A stretch of DNA of 64,000 nt from Paramecium octaurelia (GCA_905182995.1 CAJJDP010000158.1:1-64000), one strand, 5' to 3'; positions 12,994-26,131 are shown, numbered from the stretch's first letter. The notes: generated from the letters alone by a model not told the origin. Numbers and translations: made by a program.

Positions 12994-15971
12994 ATGAAAA
13001 ACCAAGATTATGAGGAATACGATTAGGATTATGAAAAAAAGGAGATAGACATTATGGAGAAATTGCATAAGAAGAAAATGGCAGTGATAGAAAGGTGCTT
13101 TCCGGACAAAAATTCAAAAGGGTAGGGATTGACAATCTAACAGTTTCTGAAAGTCATGTTAGAGCATTTGGATTACAATAAGGATTCAAAAGAGGAGACA
13201 AAGAAAATTACATTGGCGTTGATCGAATTGTTTAAGGAAATAGATGTGAATGGTGATGGTACAATGGAGTGGGTTGAATTTAGCAATCACATAATTGAAT
13301 TAGGATTATTGAGAAATGACAGATCATTTAAGGATGTAATAAAGAGCTACCACCCAGCTGAAAATATAAAGGATGAGCAGAAGCATGAGACTGTGATAGA
13401 TAGAGTGTATTTTTTCGACAGGTTGAAGATGCTTTTGGTATTGGAGAAGGAGTCCCCAAAGTTTAAGGTCTATAACTCCAACACAAGTGAATTGATTTGG
13501 AATGTAAATGCCCACAAAGGATATGTGTTGTCAGCGGAATTTATTCCTGATTAAAATTTGATTGCAAGCAGCAGCAATGATTTGACAATCAATTTCTGGG
13601 ACTCAAGTAGTTTTAACTTAAAGTAAATTCTCTCGGTCCCAGAAATCTAATTGTGTATGAGATACGCAAGATGGAGTTCATCACAATCTAATTTTCTATA
13701 CACGGGAGGTTCAGATTCTATAATTCATATCTATGATACATACGATTTAAAGGAAAGAGGAACATTATCAGGTTGGAACCCATTTATCAAAAGAGACTCA
13801 TAACAGTATGGACATTCATCTCCTATTGGCGACATACTGGCAATAGATCAATAGAACACTCTCGTGACTGGAGGGTTGGATGGGAATATTTGTTTGTGGG
13901 ACAGTGCTACACATCAACCTAAGAAGGAGTTAAGAGGTCACGAAAAAGGAGTGTATAGTTTAGATTGGAGTGATTGGAGTCCAATGAATTAATGTTTGAT
14001 AAGCGCTGGATTAGATCATGAAGCATTTGTGTGGAATACTTATGTAAAGGAAAAGATCTTCTTACTGAGAGGACACAACCATCCCTTAGTTGGAGTCAAA
14101 TGTTTGCCCAGGACTTCTCAAGTAGTGACAGCAGACATATCAGGAATGGTAAAAGTGTGGGATGTCAGGAACTTTCTATAAATCTAAACCTTCAATGTTC
14201 CTGCTGATGAGATCTAAGCATTTACATTAACATATCCGAAGAAACAAATTGTGGTTGGAGCAAGAAAGATGTTTTTCTATGAATACGATGAGCCTAAGGA
14301 TTAGATGTTGACTGATGAGAAAATGTGTCTTAAGGTTTTATATAATTAAACATTAACTTGCTTCATCACTCTTCATCCAGATAGTGTTAAGACTTGGGAT
14401 GCCAGAAGTGGAAAACTGTAATAGGTTTATAGAGAATTGAGTGTCGCTGAATTAACTACTATGATTATTGATGCAAGATAGAGGAAGTTGTTTATAGGAG
14501 ATGCAGAAGGCAGAATATTTACAGTAAATATTAAAAATGGCGCAAAAATGAAGAAATTTGAAAGACATCATAAAATGATTACTGATTTAGCTCATTGGAG
14601 TAATGACACTAATAGGAGAGTCATTAGTTGCAGTAGAGAGGATACAGTTAACATCCATGATGAAGATTCTCAAGATGCTCACAAATCTTGTAGATACAAG
14701 ATGAAATAACATCATTTAAGTGTCAATTCACTTCATGTAAAATAGGACAGTGAACACTTAGTTAGTTGTGCTGACGATGGAGCCATCTTTATTATAGATT
14801 TAGTTTCTTATAGACAAGAATTAGTTTGGAAAGGTCAATATGAGTTGAAAAAAGTAATGTTTTTGGAATCCCATAATTGTATCGTCAGTGTTGATTCTAT
14901 TGGCAATGTGTATTTCATAGGAGTTTTGGAAAGCAAATTCAAATCTAAATTATTATTGTAAAAGACCTATAAAGCCATCTCTTTGACCAATTAGGAGGAA
15001 ACGGTAAATTATGAATTTATATCAATAGTTTCCTGTGACTTCTATAAATTATCATGATGATTTACTCTATTTGGGCGACGAGTTAGGTAATCTAAAGATC
15101 TGGAATATTAAACAAGTCTTGGATAAAGTGGATCTTCATTAAGTGGAGTAAAAGATTAAGACCAGAAAGAACAATGATGCTGATACATTTGTAACAGCCA
15201 TGGACTATGGATAAGAAGATATTGCTTAAGTATTAAACTATGAAATATTAATAGATATTTTTAATTGGAGACATTAAGGAGGTTGGATATCAAAGAAAGG
15301 CTCATTAAGATGGGATTACATTCATAGAGGTTTGTAAAGATGGATCCCATTTCGCAACATCTTCGTTTGATTGTTGTTGTTATTTGTGGGCATTTAAAAA
15401 TGGATAGATCTCAAAAATAGGAGCATTAATTTTGGGTCATGATGCTAATTGGGGCTACAGAATAGATGAAAAGTCTAGAGCTGAAGCGGCAGAACAGGAA
15501 GCCAATGAATTATTGGAGGAATTAAAAGATACGATTATCCCAACAAAAGTAGAAAAAACTGATGGACAAATCAGTTCATCAAAGTAACAATTATTGGATA
15601 GATTATATGGGAGTAAATAACAAAAGGATTAATAAAAACAATAAATTTAAGCAGAAAAAGAAGACAAAAAAGAAAAGGCCTTGGGTAGAGCAAAAAATGC
15701 TTTGAAGACATACGAGCAATTCAAACAAAAGCAGTTCTCATACTAGAATCATCAAAATTAGAATGATTAAGATCTAAAAAAGTATGATGACTCAGAATAT
15801 AAAGATGTGTTCTAATAATAAGACTATGATGAAGAAGAAGAAGACAATTACAACATTCTAACTGATCTTCAAGAATTCAAACAATAATAACTATCATCAG
15901 GTGTATATTCAAGCAAAAATGCTTTCAAAACCAAATTAATTAAAGGACATCACAAATCCAAATTTTCTTGA
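12994..15971 (+). CDS. EF-hand and WD40-repeat protein
   Basis: 975 residues after removing two 25-nt introns (15004-15028, 15230-15254). The EF-hand loop at residues ~84-95 is canonical ([12 protein letters not shown]). WD40 repeats follow from ~150 to ~800, with clear blades such as [38 protein letters not shown] and [14 protein letters not shown]. The C-terminus is acidic, Lys/Gln-rich and probably disordered. The order EF-hand then a large propeller resembles the WDR49/EFCAB8/WDR64-type proteins that are abundant in ciliates and often ciliary. A calcium-responsive scaffold is a fair inference; the partner is unknown. ATG chosen as first in frame after an AT-rich leader. Confidence 0.88.
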
Positions 15972-16370
15972 TATATATTTAATTTGATACAATTTCAACA
16001 TAAATATGCTGACTTCAAAAAGCAGTAAATTTAATACATAATTCATAAAAATATTAAAGTTTAATATTTCCCAGTAAAATCAATGTTTTATCTTATAAAA
16101 CAGAACATTTACAAAATAAGTTCATTCTAAATCTTAATAGCGTATTAAATGATAAATAATCCTATATATGTAAAGGGCAAAATATTATAACACTTAATTA
16201 TCCTTCAATAAAGCCGTAAATCATATACTTGATATTAAAGGACGCTTATTAAAATTGATAAAGCAATAGGATAAAATGAACTTAGATTATTTCTTGTTAA
16301 TTCAATGAGTAATTTGATTGTCTATTTTTTGCGAATAATAAATTATATCATTAATATCATTTTATATTTT
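15972..16370. other. intergenic, no gene seen
   Basis: About 400 bases of AT-rich DNA. A plus frame opens at 16305 just before the next gene, but its translation is only low-complexity hydrophobic residues. Confidence 0.5.
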
Positions 16371-16966
16371 ATGAAGAAATACAAGGCTAGTTCGTCGGTG
16401 GATTGTATTTATATGGAAACCATGCTCAACAAACAAATGAGATCAAATATTAGAATGATACAAAATAGATAGATGAATCCACTTTAAACTCCAAAGCCGA
16501 TGTCACAAAACCAATCACGAAGAATCGTAAGTAGGTTAAATAGTTAGGGTAAGAAGCTACAAAGGAGCCTTAGCAATTGATTATACAGCTACAAGACAAC
16601 AAAATTCTCATGAGTTAATTATGTTAACCAGTTGTTATCCATTCTCATAGAAACATCTCGAGCAACAAACATTCCACTCTTGAAAGTCCGAAGTTTAAGA
16701 GAACCTGTTTACATTTGGATAATCCTCTAAACACCATAAAGCATTAACATTTTTTAAAAAAGGGTGGACAAGTATAGCATCTTCCAAAAGAATCTAAATC
16801 TTGGTACCCTTTCGCAAGAATAAAGAGAAAACAGTTATTAACAAGCTTTATTGATTAAAAATAAACTCAAAGCAATTAAAACAATCAGATCATCACTCAT
16901 TTCTAGTCTATGGCCGATCTAACAGGCTGGTAGACCAATGAAGATCCATAGATGGAATTGCAATGA
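16371..16966 (+). CDS. small basic protein of unknown function (5' structure uncertain)
   Basis: A frame ending at TGA 16964-16966 stays open for about 200 codons and looks coding (for example LESPKFKRTCLHLDNPLN, PKESKSWYPFARIKRKQLL, MADLTGWQTNEDPQMELQ). It has no usable ATG near its beginning. The ATG at 16371 lies in another frame (MKKYKASSS), so an intron whose length is 2 modulo 3 is needed. A 44-nt GT...AG intron after the ninth codon fits but is longer than its neighbours; a 17-nt one further on also fits. No domain recognised. RNA evidence would settle the start. Confidence 0.5.
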
Positions 16967-19717
16967 TAATAATTAATATTTCTATTTTTATGTAATCATT
17001 CATTTATACAATTTGTTAAGTATATGAAATTAAATTGCCATAAATAATATTAATAAAAGAGTATTTTAGATTATATCTATAAAGATTTATGATTGCTAAA
17101 ATTTGAAAATTCCTTCATAATGGGATCTCACATGAATGAATAAATTTCTATGAAAGATTTTAATTATTATATGATAAATATTTTAGTTTATTGAAAATAC
17201 TCTTTTGAACACATAAATAAATCTTAAAAAATTGAACAAATTTTAATAGCCATAGAATAAGGATAGTTGCAGATCTACTTAGATAAAATGAATATTTAAT
17301 AATTATAATAGATGGATATTAAAATCTTGGGGAGAAAACCAAAATTCTCCTCTGTAAATAAAAACAATTGAAATCAAGGACTCTTTCTAAAAGAGTAAGT
17401 CACCTATTATAATTAATTTTGAAGAAAAATTATTATATTAAGTAAAATAAAACTATCTTAATAATATATTTTCTATAGATGTTTCAAGCATTCCATCCTT
17501 ACACTGTTGTCCTATAATAGGGAGAGTGAGGACAAAAAGCTGATGAGGAATATAGAGTGATTTCGGATACGGGGAAGAGAAAAATTGTATTTACATGAGA
17601 ATAATTGATCAAAGGAATTATGAATGTAATATTAGATTTTAAAGGTGGTTGTATTGCTATGGAATTCATTTTTTATAAGTTCAGTAAACCAAACAGGGGG
17701 AGAAATAGTAAACTCCAGTTTACTGAAGTTGGAAGATTAAATCATCATACTTTAAAGGTTGGATGGTCTCGAAACACTAAAATTACTTAAATATAGATAT
17801 GAATTTTCGATTCTTCAACATCTGATTTATAACAAAATTGGTTTAGATTACTTAATGGGTATAATAGCAAAAGACTCAATTTCTAATTTATTATATTTAT
17901 ATCATGATACTAAATTTTGATATTAATTATTAAGTAAATTGCCAAGTGCTCAATGATGCCAATTTTCTTATTCGAGAAAACTGAGAAATTACTCACAATT
18001 AAGTCAAAATAATATTTATTCTCACAAGTCTTATGTATCTTTAAATACATACTTATTTAATAAATTTCCTTTAATAAGTACTATTATTGGCACATTCTTA
18101 AACACAATAAATCCGTTTTAATGAGTTTTGTTGTTTGTTTTATTGTGAGGAAATTTTTAAAGTAGCTTCAAAGACAAGTAGATTTTCTTCAATTTTATCA
18201 ATCACTTTTTGGTTTTAAATAGTTTTAGTTTCAAGCCTCTATTTATTTATTTATTTAATAAAGTTTTCCTATACTCAAACCTTTTTGTCAATTAACCTAA
18301 CAAATGAATTAAAATTGCTACAATGACGAGTCAGTTACAATATGGAGTGATAAAACAGATATATGTGAAGAAGCACAAACTGTTAAGAGGACAGAAATTT
18401 ATTAATAACGACTAAGCTTTTTAGTCATTGAAACTTCAAATGATGAACTTTCTTATAGAAATCTTTTAAAATTTAAATGTGCATTAGCTAAAAGGATCAA
18501 GAAAGCTAGGACTTGATAAATTATAAGTCATTTTTGTCTTAACAAATATATATCAATATAGATAAAGATCCATGCTGGTTTTCTCAATAGAACATTTTTA
18601 CTTCACTGTTTATAATTCTTAGATATTAGGCCTGTTGTCCTAAAATTATGGTAGTTTTACTATTATCATAGTATTTACTTCATTTTTGCATTTGGTTACG
18701 TTATGATTTGTTTATGATATCGGTTTCACTAGTTTCAGCAATTGAAAGTGAATGCAATACTGTATACAAATTTTTTTTTTTATTCACCAAGCCAATAATA
18801 AGTAGATTTTACCAAACAATAAACAATAGATTAATTGTCGCCAGGAGAAAAGCCAAGAAAACTTTAAAATAATCAATAAAACCAAACATAAATTTAAGTT
18901 CATAATTCAGAAATGATAATAAATATCAGGTGTCAATGTATCTGGCTATGTGCTGTTTATCAACTATCAAATAATGTCTATTGTCCTTTAAAAAAGAATG
19001 AAGATTTTGATGTTGATTTAACTGAAGAGTTTATTCGCTAATTTATTTTAGAAAAATTTATATTTAAATTTATATAGCAGACTTCTTAATGGAGCTCAAA
19101 TCAATAAATGATCTCAGTCATAATTCATTTTAAATCATCAGATTATAAATGAACTAAATAAAAGAATATAGAAATCGAAAATTAATGGGTAGAGAGATAA
19201 GAAATTTCCTTAGGTTCATTCTATTCTTACACTTTGGGTAGTTTTATCAGAGGGCTTCTTCTATTATGCATCTATTCATTTTCAATTGTTTCTAAAGTGT
19301 ATTTCTCTAGTATTCAAAAGCAATCACTTAAAATTAATTTTTATTCAAGTTTCCGACCTCAAGTTAAGTAAAATTTAAATTTAAATAATAATACTAATAT
19401 CTATTGAATAAGAATATGTTTTTGAGAATTAAAATATTGTGCTATATATATTATTGCCAATTCAAAATAGATTATTTATCTAAAAACATTTAAATTTAGA
19501 ACTAAAATGCCATTAAAAGTGATTATGAATAATATTAAAATGATCCTTTTGCCAGTTTTGTTTTCTCTTAAAGTCTAAATCTTCCTCTAAAGAAAATGGT
19601 GAAATCAATAGTTTTAAAGTCTATAAATAGAAATATTTATATAAAAGTTTAAATACTAATAATTTAATTTCTTATGAAAATAATGTTATTTTTATTTATT
19701 TTAGTTGGATATGTTTA
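16967..19717. other. gene-poor AT-rich region with broken coding-like patch
   Basis: Nothing here is firmly supported. A patch of higher G+C at 17479-17802 reads as 107 codons in one frame but with in-frame TGA at 17527 and 17596, so it may be a dead gene or chance. A 127-codon plus frame (18323-18706) has no recognisable motif. The rest is AT-rich with frequent TGA in all frames. Confidence 0.45.
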
Positions 19718-21119
19718 TCAAAAATAAAATATTTCACATAACATGATATTTGGCTTTGCTCCTCCAAACAAATATTCTGACTTATTCATGTTGTCATTGT
19801 AACTATCCCATAGGAACCCTTCGCCCAAATTTGATTACCCATCGATCATGTTAGGATAAATCTATATATCCTTATTCCCTACTATGAAACTCTGATCCAA
19901 ATCTTAATCTTATTTAGATTATTATTAATTTGTCTGAATTGATTTTTTTTTTGGATAGATTTCATTATGAGTAAATGAAAAAATAAACTCTACCACATTA
20001 TATTTGAAATAACCAAAAATTGGATTTCCATCATTATCGGATTTAAAAATTAATAATTTTGCTCTAAATTGATTATTAGTATTAAGTTTCCAGAAACATA
20101 TTCCTTTTGCCATTTCTAAATTTGTTGGAGTAAATACATAATATTGTGATACTGGATCATAATTGGGATTAGTTTGAAATGGCTATAATTAGGAGTATAT
20201 ATAAACATCGACTTACTTTAAAATGTAGTCAAAATAATACTGTGGTAAAATTTTTGAACGGTAATTAGGGTAAGGTTGGATTTGGGGTTTAGTAATCGGC
20301 GCTTAATTCTAATTATAGTTTTAGTAATTATTTCTTTTTTATTTTGATGGGTTGATGAAAAGAACAAACTATGTAGTTTCGCGATAGATAGCACTAAACG
20401 ATTTAATGAAGTATTCTTTTAGGTTTTCTGTGTTTTGACTAATGTAAGTTGATATATCATTGATTTACTTATTGCAATTCAAATTAAATCTACAATATTT
20501 ATGATATGTCTTACTTAAATATCGTTAGTGAAGCTTCATTAAATATCTTTTTAATCTTGCTGCTCTATTCTTTGATCAAATCCTAATTTATTTGTTATTT
20601 GATATCAATCAATTTTTATAAAATTTCATTCTACACACTTTTATCTTCATTTGATTTTAATTCAAGTTCCTTAATTAATTGAGCAATTTCTTCAGTTTTG
20701 AGTTCCTAATGATAGATATTTCTCTATACTTAATGCAGCTGCTGTTTAGATTCTTTACACTTCTCTTTGAATTTCTCTAGATTTTCTCTTCCATTCTGAA
20801 TAAGATTCTCTAATAAGTCCTTTAATTTGATAAGCGCGTTTTCAAATGGTAGATAAAATCCTTCCAATTCTTCTTCAGAAAACTTGTTCAAATTATCTGA
20901 TGATTTACCCATCAATCGGAAGATGAGGTATGATGATATTCTGATTTTCAATAATCTACATTTTTGTTATGAATATACATCTGGCAAATATAGGATATGT
21001 GTACGATCTTTCGCCTCATCTTAACATTTGATACAGCCAAATTCAACATTGTCTTTTAGAAACTTCAATCATTAGATAAAAAATTTGGGATGCTTTTTGC
21101 AAGATATGGCCTTCTCCAT
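19718..21119 (-). CDS. B-box-like zinc finger / coiled coil / TLDc-like protein with an in-frame UGA
   Basis: 448 codons after removing introns at 20490-20514 and 20183-20212. The N-terminus has a Cys/His cluster (SCKKH at 7-10, GCIKC at 28-32), then a helical coiled-coil region (NLIQNGRENLEKFKEKCKES). The C-terminal half is TLDc-like: GICFWKLN, FRAKLLIFKSDNDGNPIFGYF, and a terminal LFGGAKPNIMLCEIFYF. This combination is a common ciliate family; TLDc proteins in other eukaryotes act in oxidative-stress and V-ATPase contexts. Odd: codon 17, inside the zinc-binding cluster, is TGA (21069-21071), with homology-like sequence on both sides and no intron that removes it. It may be a sequencing error, a recent null allele or readthrough. 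Confidence 0.65.
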
Positions 21120-21396
21120 ATTAAATAAATAAAATATTAATATCAAAATTTAATCGCTCGTTAGGTATATATAGATCCGGCAAACCTACCATCATATAGA
21201 ATAAAAATAAATGGGAGATAAAATTCTTGGCCACGATCCAAATCTTAGATATGTAATGGAGTTCGTCTACTTGAATTAATACCGGATAGTTCTAGAATAT
21301 ATTCATATCTCGGGATATATTTTGTAATTATAAAAGGAATACTCAAAATACCTATGTGTATGAAAGTTTAGTGTATATTATTTGATTAATTTAAAA

Positions 21397-22900
21397 ATGC
21401 TCATATCTGGAATGCAATTGAGGCATTCGCTAACCCCTCGCTACTTTGCGGGTGTGTTCAACAAGCGAAAGCCTACAAAGAAAGATCTTGATCATTACGA
21501 TGTTGTAATTATTGGGTGCAATTTGGGAGGTGTGTTAAGCAGACAATTAGACAAGGTATTGGGATATTCTAATTAATCGATTAGGTCTCGCATGGAAAAT
21601 ACAAGACCATGGTAGTGTTGGATTAGAATATCAATTAAATAACACCAATCAGATAGATCTATGAACAATAGAAGACAGCAAAGACAGATTTCTTATTAAA
21701 TGCCAAATTGTCACTTAACATGTACACAGCTCACTCAGATTAAGTGGGATCCCAAACAATATTGCCAGAAGAGAACGCCATCATATTGAGAAATGGCAGA
21801 CGTATTGGTTATGGTCAATTGGTTGTGGCTATGGGTATGATATCTATATGTTAACATTTTTCTAGGTTAATAAGTGAATTATGATGCAATCAAGGGATTT
21901 GAGGAAGCTTGGTAAGATTTTGATTCTCCAGTGTTCACAAACCTCGATCATCCAAGTTGGCGATCATCCAATCATAAATACACTAGATGGCATTACAACT
22001 TCAATCATGGTGAAGCATATTTCTGCATTCCTCAATTCCCATTCAGTGGAGAAGTGGAATCTTACAATTTCCTGTTGAGTTAAAGAATTTGGGAATGGCA
22101 AACAGCAAATGGTCGTCAATCTCCAATAAAGAGACTCACAATTATTTAACCAAATGAGCGATTCGTTTAGTATAATGATGCAGGAGACTAATTCTTCAAG
22201 GAAGAAATCAAGCGCAGAAATATCAATGTGGAATATGGTTTGAAATTGGTGGAAGTGAATAAATAGCAGAACACAGCCACTTTTGAGGACGTCAAAACTG
22301 GTAGCAGATAGACAAGACCATTCAATCATTTGTATGCAGTTGCACCCACCAAGCCTCATGATTAATTGGTAAAGGCTGGTCTCACCACCTCAAAGGGATT
22401 GTTGGATGTCAACATCAAAACCTTATAACACAACAAGTATAAGAACATTTTCGGTCTTGGTGATGTGAATGATGTTCCTACAACAAATTGTTTCTGGGCA
22501 GGGTTCCATCAACTTCATGTTGTTAGAAATAATATAGAAAGAAACATTGCAGGTAAATCACTGAATGCCGAATATGATGGATACAGTAAGGTGCCAATTT
22601 TGTTAGGTTAAAACACCCTGACCTTCTTGTGTCACAAGTACAACAATGAGAATGCTTGGCACAACCTGTATTTCTCAAATGGAGGCTTCTTGGCTGCTTT
22701 GAGGTAAACTCTATTCACGATTATGTAGATATTATAATTGGTGCAAGAATTTCAAGAAGGCATTCATAGATATCTATTTGGAGAAGAATTGGGGACCTCC
22801 TTATTACAAGATCAAGAAGAGCTTCAAATTGCCAGAAGGTGAAAGTAATGATCATGGATTTTTGGCTAAGTTATTACCAGGCAAGAAAGAGTCACATTGA
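21397..22900 (+). CDS. sulfide:quinone oxidoreductase-like FAD protein, probably mitochondrial
   Basis: 472 residues, introns at 21556-21584, 21835-21865 and 22704-22728. The N-terminus is Arg-rich without acidic residues (LRHSLTPRYFAGVFNKRK), like a mitochondrial presequence. It leads into a Rossmann strand YDVVIIGCNLGG, then RRIGYGQLVVAMG, a second nucleotide-binding half and the late FAD motif FGLGDVNDVPTT, followed by YDGYSKVPILLGQ, which is typical of SQR. The family oxidises sulfide and passes electrons to ubiquinone at the inner membrane. Here GxGxxG is GCNLGG, and the GDC motif of canonical SQR is GDV, so a redox-active Cys appears lost. It may be a non-catalytic or altered-substrate paralogue. 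Confidence 0.75.
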
Positions 22901-23600
22901 AATATATACAAAAATAAATATATAAAATATAAAATCATCAATTTATTTGATAATTATTATAAGACTAGGATTAGTGTATAAAAATCTAAGTAAAATTCAA
23001 CTAAACAGGACAAATTGTATTAATTAAGTTATCTATCCATTCTTCATACATAAAAAACCATAATTACAGATCTAATAACTATTTGTTTAATACGCTTAGA
23101 TTGTATTGAGAACATTTAGCTTATGGGTGGAATAATAATATTCATTATCTTGAACTCAACCTTTATTTTATAAATGGCATACACTAATGTGTGATATACC
23201 TTCATTTTATGAGGTAGTACATTAGTGCCATTCCTAATTGTTTACATGCTAAAGATAACCCATTTGAATTATAGTAATCATTTATACAATTGGAACAGTT
23301 AGTTCTATCGTAACAAATCAAACAAGTTGCCATTTTTGTTTCTATCAACAATCCAAACTGTGCATCAGCTGGTTCGCAATTATTCAATTAAATCCAATTA
23401 GAAAAACTTAGTATGAATCAAGGCCAGCAATTGTAGCTTGATCTTTAAGTATCCTTATCTAAGTTTACAGACCAACAAGAAAAGATGCAAATCAGTTGGA
23501 TAGTATCAAAATTGATTACATAACAAACAAAAATATATAATAGATATTTATTAATTACTAATTATTTCAGTTAATTAATGCAATTCCCTTCTGCAAAGTC
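22901..23600. other. spacer with a Cys-rich fragment
   Basis: Convergent spacer. A minus-strand frame at 23202-23387 carries a Cys pattern (TCLICYDRTNCSNC) like the Cys-rich repeats of ciliate surface proteins. It has no ATG or clear exon partners, so I treat it as a possible gene fragment. The rest is AT-rich. Confidence 0.4.
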
Positions 23601-25324
23601 TCATAACTTAGTTTGGTCTTGGAATCTTATTGCTCTTCGTTGAGAATAGGTTTCTGTTGACTTCACTCTCTTGACTAAATTAGGTCTCCTTTGATAAACC
23701 ACTCCCTTTGAAAGAATATTAGATACTAATTGTTATTCGTCTTCATTCAAAGATGTTTGAACATTCTGAAATTGCAAATACTATTGTTTCTATGGACTCT
23801 ATCTCCTGCATCTAACTTACATTGATTTAGAGTGATGCAAACTGGGCAGATGTCTCTCCAAAAACTAAGAAAGATTTGGCAAGTTCTTCTCGACTATCCT
23901 GGATTCATTGATCACCTACTTATATGCTTAATTCTAGTATAGACTCTGAGTCTACACCTTCCCCAATAGAGATCGATCTTTGGCTCTAGTGAAACAACTT
24001 CTGTCCACATATTTATCATGAGCACTTATGTTCTGCGATCGCTCTCCAATTGAACTCTTTTGGAACTTCTTTGCTGACTCCTGTGAGAGTGTCTTAAACC
24101 TCCCTTACAAATTTTAAAAAAATTATAACATGTCAGCATTCTTGTATTGATTGATCTTAGCCATCATCTGCTATTATTGTTGTCTTTGAGAATTAATGGC
24201 TACTTGTAATTAAGAATTCTTTTCATAAATCTTAAATACATACTCTCAGATCTTGGTATTTGCTCTAAACTTATATAAACTCCTACACATACAACTAACT
24301 TGTAGGTTGAGTGTAAATCTTCCGCATGTACAGTTCCAGTGGTATAATGAACAGAATAGTATCGGAACTCGAACTAACACAAGAGAATCTGTGCTTCTGT
24401 TCCTGACTGTGCACATCATCCAAACCCAAGAATTGATGATTGCTCAACGTAGCGATCTTCCTGTGCAGACTCTTCCCTCTCTATTTCATGTACGGAGACA
24501 CTGATCGTATTTCCAATTCCTCCTTCTCCTCTATGAACACTTGTTATAACTTAAACGATATAACTCATTTTCATACATCTACTGCCCCTTCCTTTAAGAG
24601 GTAGATCTTGCTTGCACTCTCTCCTGATGAATACACCACATCTCCCATCCTGTAACATCTCTGTTCCAACATCTTGTAGATCTAATAGATCGAATTCACA
24701 TTCCACCCCTCAAAAATCTCCAGATTCGCAAAAAACCCCATCTCCTTCACGGATGATTTCTCCTGACCTATCCGCACTACATCCTTAAAGTACTACCTCC
24801 TTATCAACGCAAAATGACATGGCTACAATGCCACAGCTGTAAAGTCTCTTGGTCTGTTGTGTATTAGGGACATCTCCCCAAAGGATTGGCCTGGCAATAA
24901 GATTTTTATCAAGACCAAATCCGACTACTGAGATTAGATTTTATTTATTTGATAATCCTTGAATTTATTGTTGTTGACAGCTTGTCTAAACCTCAATTTA
25001 ACCATCTCCAGTAATTTAGTCGATGACGCCTTATCTTCCACCACATTAGGTTTAACGTATATGCCAACTTACCCTTGCAGGATGACGTAGAATTTGTCGC
25101 CCACCGAATCTATGTTAATAATGGCTGTGTTTTAGATCGCATATTCGTGTTCGAAATAGTAACTAAAATTGAGATCATTTTGATCAGCAAAATATTTTTA
25201 GAAAAACTCGATCTTCCTCACCATCCTCTCAATTGGATACAAATCATCTTCACTTCTTTTTTCAAATGGTTTCTTTAATGATCTAATTAATTCCTAGAGA
25301 ATTTTAAATTCTTACATCCTCCAT
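23601..25324 (-). CDS. protein with two cyclic-nucleotide-binding domains
   Basis: 549 residues; introns at 25294-25315 (right after codon 3), 24550-24576 and 24219-24243. The first cNMP-binding domain has DSVGDKFYVILQGQVGIYV and an intact phosphate-binding cassette (GQSFGEMSLIHNRPRDFTAV), with the Glu and Arg that contact cyclic nucleotide. The second domain (YRMGDVVYSSGESASKIYLL ... SDTILFIIPLELYMRKI) keeps the fold but lacks a recognisable cassette. A long basic, Gln/Ser-rich tail follows. There are no membrane spans and no kinase domain. PKA regulatory subunits have two such domains, but I see no pseudosubstrate site. A cytosolic cAMP/cGMP-sensing adaptor is the safest reading. It begins 34 nt after the stop of the gene upstream of it. 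Confidence 0.85.
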
Positions 25325-25358
25325 CTTATAAATATATCAATAATTTGTATTAATAAAA

Positions 25359-26032
25359 TCAATAATTTTATAATCTACGCATTCGCCCTTTCTTTGTATA
25401 AATAATGGGGAGGGCAGTTGCTCCAAATGCTGATCCCATGTTACTGAAACCTGCTTAAGATGCAGTATAAACTGTAAATGACACACAACTATTAATACCA
25501 CCTTCACTTCTTATATCTTTTTATCTATCTATCTATGATGATCCTTCCGATTCATATTGATTTTTGATTCCGAGAACTTTCTAGTTAGGGTCTATTTTAT
25601 ATTTCCTTTCGAGCATTCGTAGAATTTATTGCCTTATACATGATTGATTTGGAGTAGATTTCACAGAAGGGTTCCTGCATTTATTGATTGGTTAATAAGA
25701 ATATAAAAAATTGATTATAATAGTCATTTTCATAATTGCTTTTTGTTCCTAACAAAATTGAAACCACGAATCTTCTTGCCAATACTGAATTCCGAGTTCA
25801 TTAGTGAAACCTCCTAACTAACTATTGAGATTGAGGATTAAACGAGTGACTGATTCTGTGAAAAAAGCTGTGATTATATTTTACTAATTTTCCATTACTC
25901 AACTACAAAAGAAAAACCCCTTCTTATTCTCTAGGATGCCAGGGATATTGATTTCTGTGTTTTTGGTTTCTTCAATTAGAAGCTGAATCCTCTAATTTGT
26001 TTTGTGCTGCTTAATATTGTAGAGTTTACCAT
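25359..26032 (-). CDS. unknown protein; intron directly after the start codon
   Basis: About 204 residues. The structure that keeps the frame open has ATG at 26032-26030 followed at once by a 20-23 nt intron (from 26029), and a second intron of 36-39 nt near 25876-25914. Segments look coding (QRIQLLIEETKNTEINIPG, LGIQYWQEDSWFQFCQEQ, QAGFSNMGSAFGATALPI). The C-terminus is basic (YTKKGRMRRLQNY). No domain recognised. It lies between the cNMP-binding gene (34 nt) and the phosphatase gene (99 nt) on the same strand. Confidence 0.5.
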
Positions 26033-26131
26033 TTGTGTTATTTACAAATTTATTAAAATTAATAACAACTTCGTTAACTATAAAATTGTGTTTATTTAAG
26101 TAAAAGCATATATATTAACAAAGGAATCGGA

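Noticed and set aside
18323-18706. 127-codon plus-strand open frame
   Set aside because: With TGA as the only stop, frames of this length arise by chance in AT-rich DNA; no motif, intron structure or G+C rise supports it.
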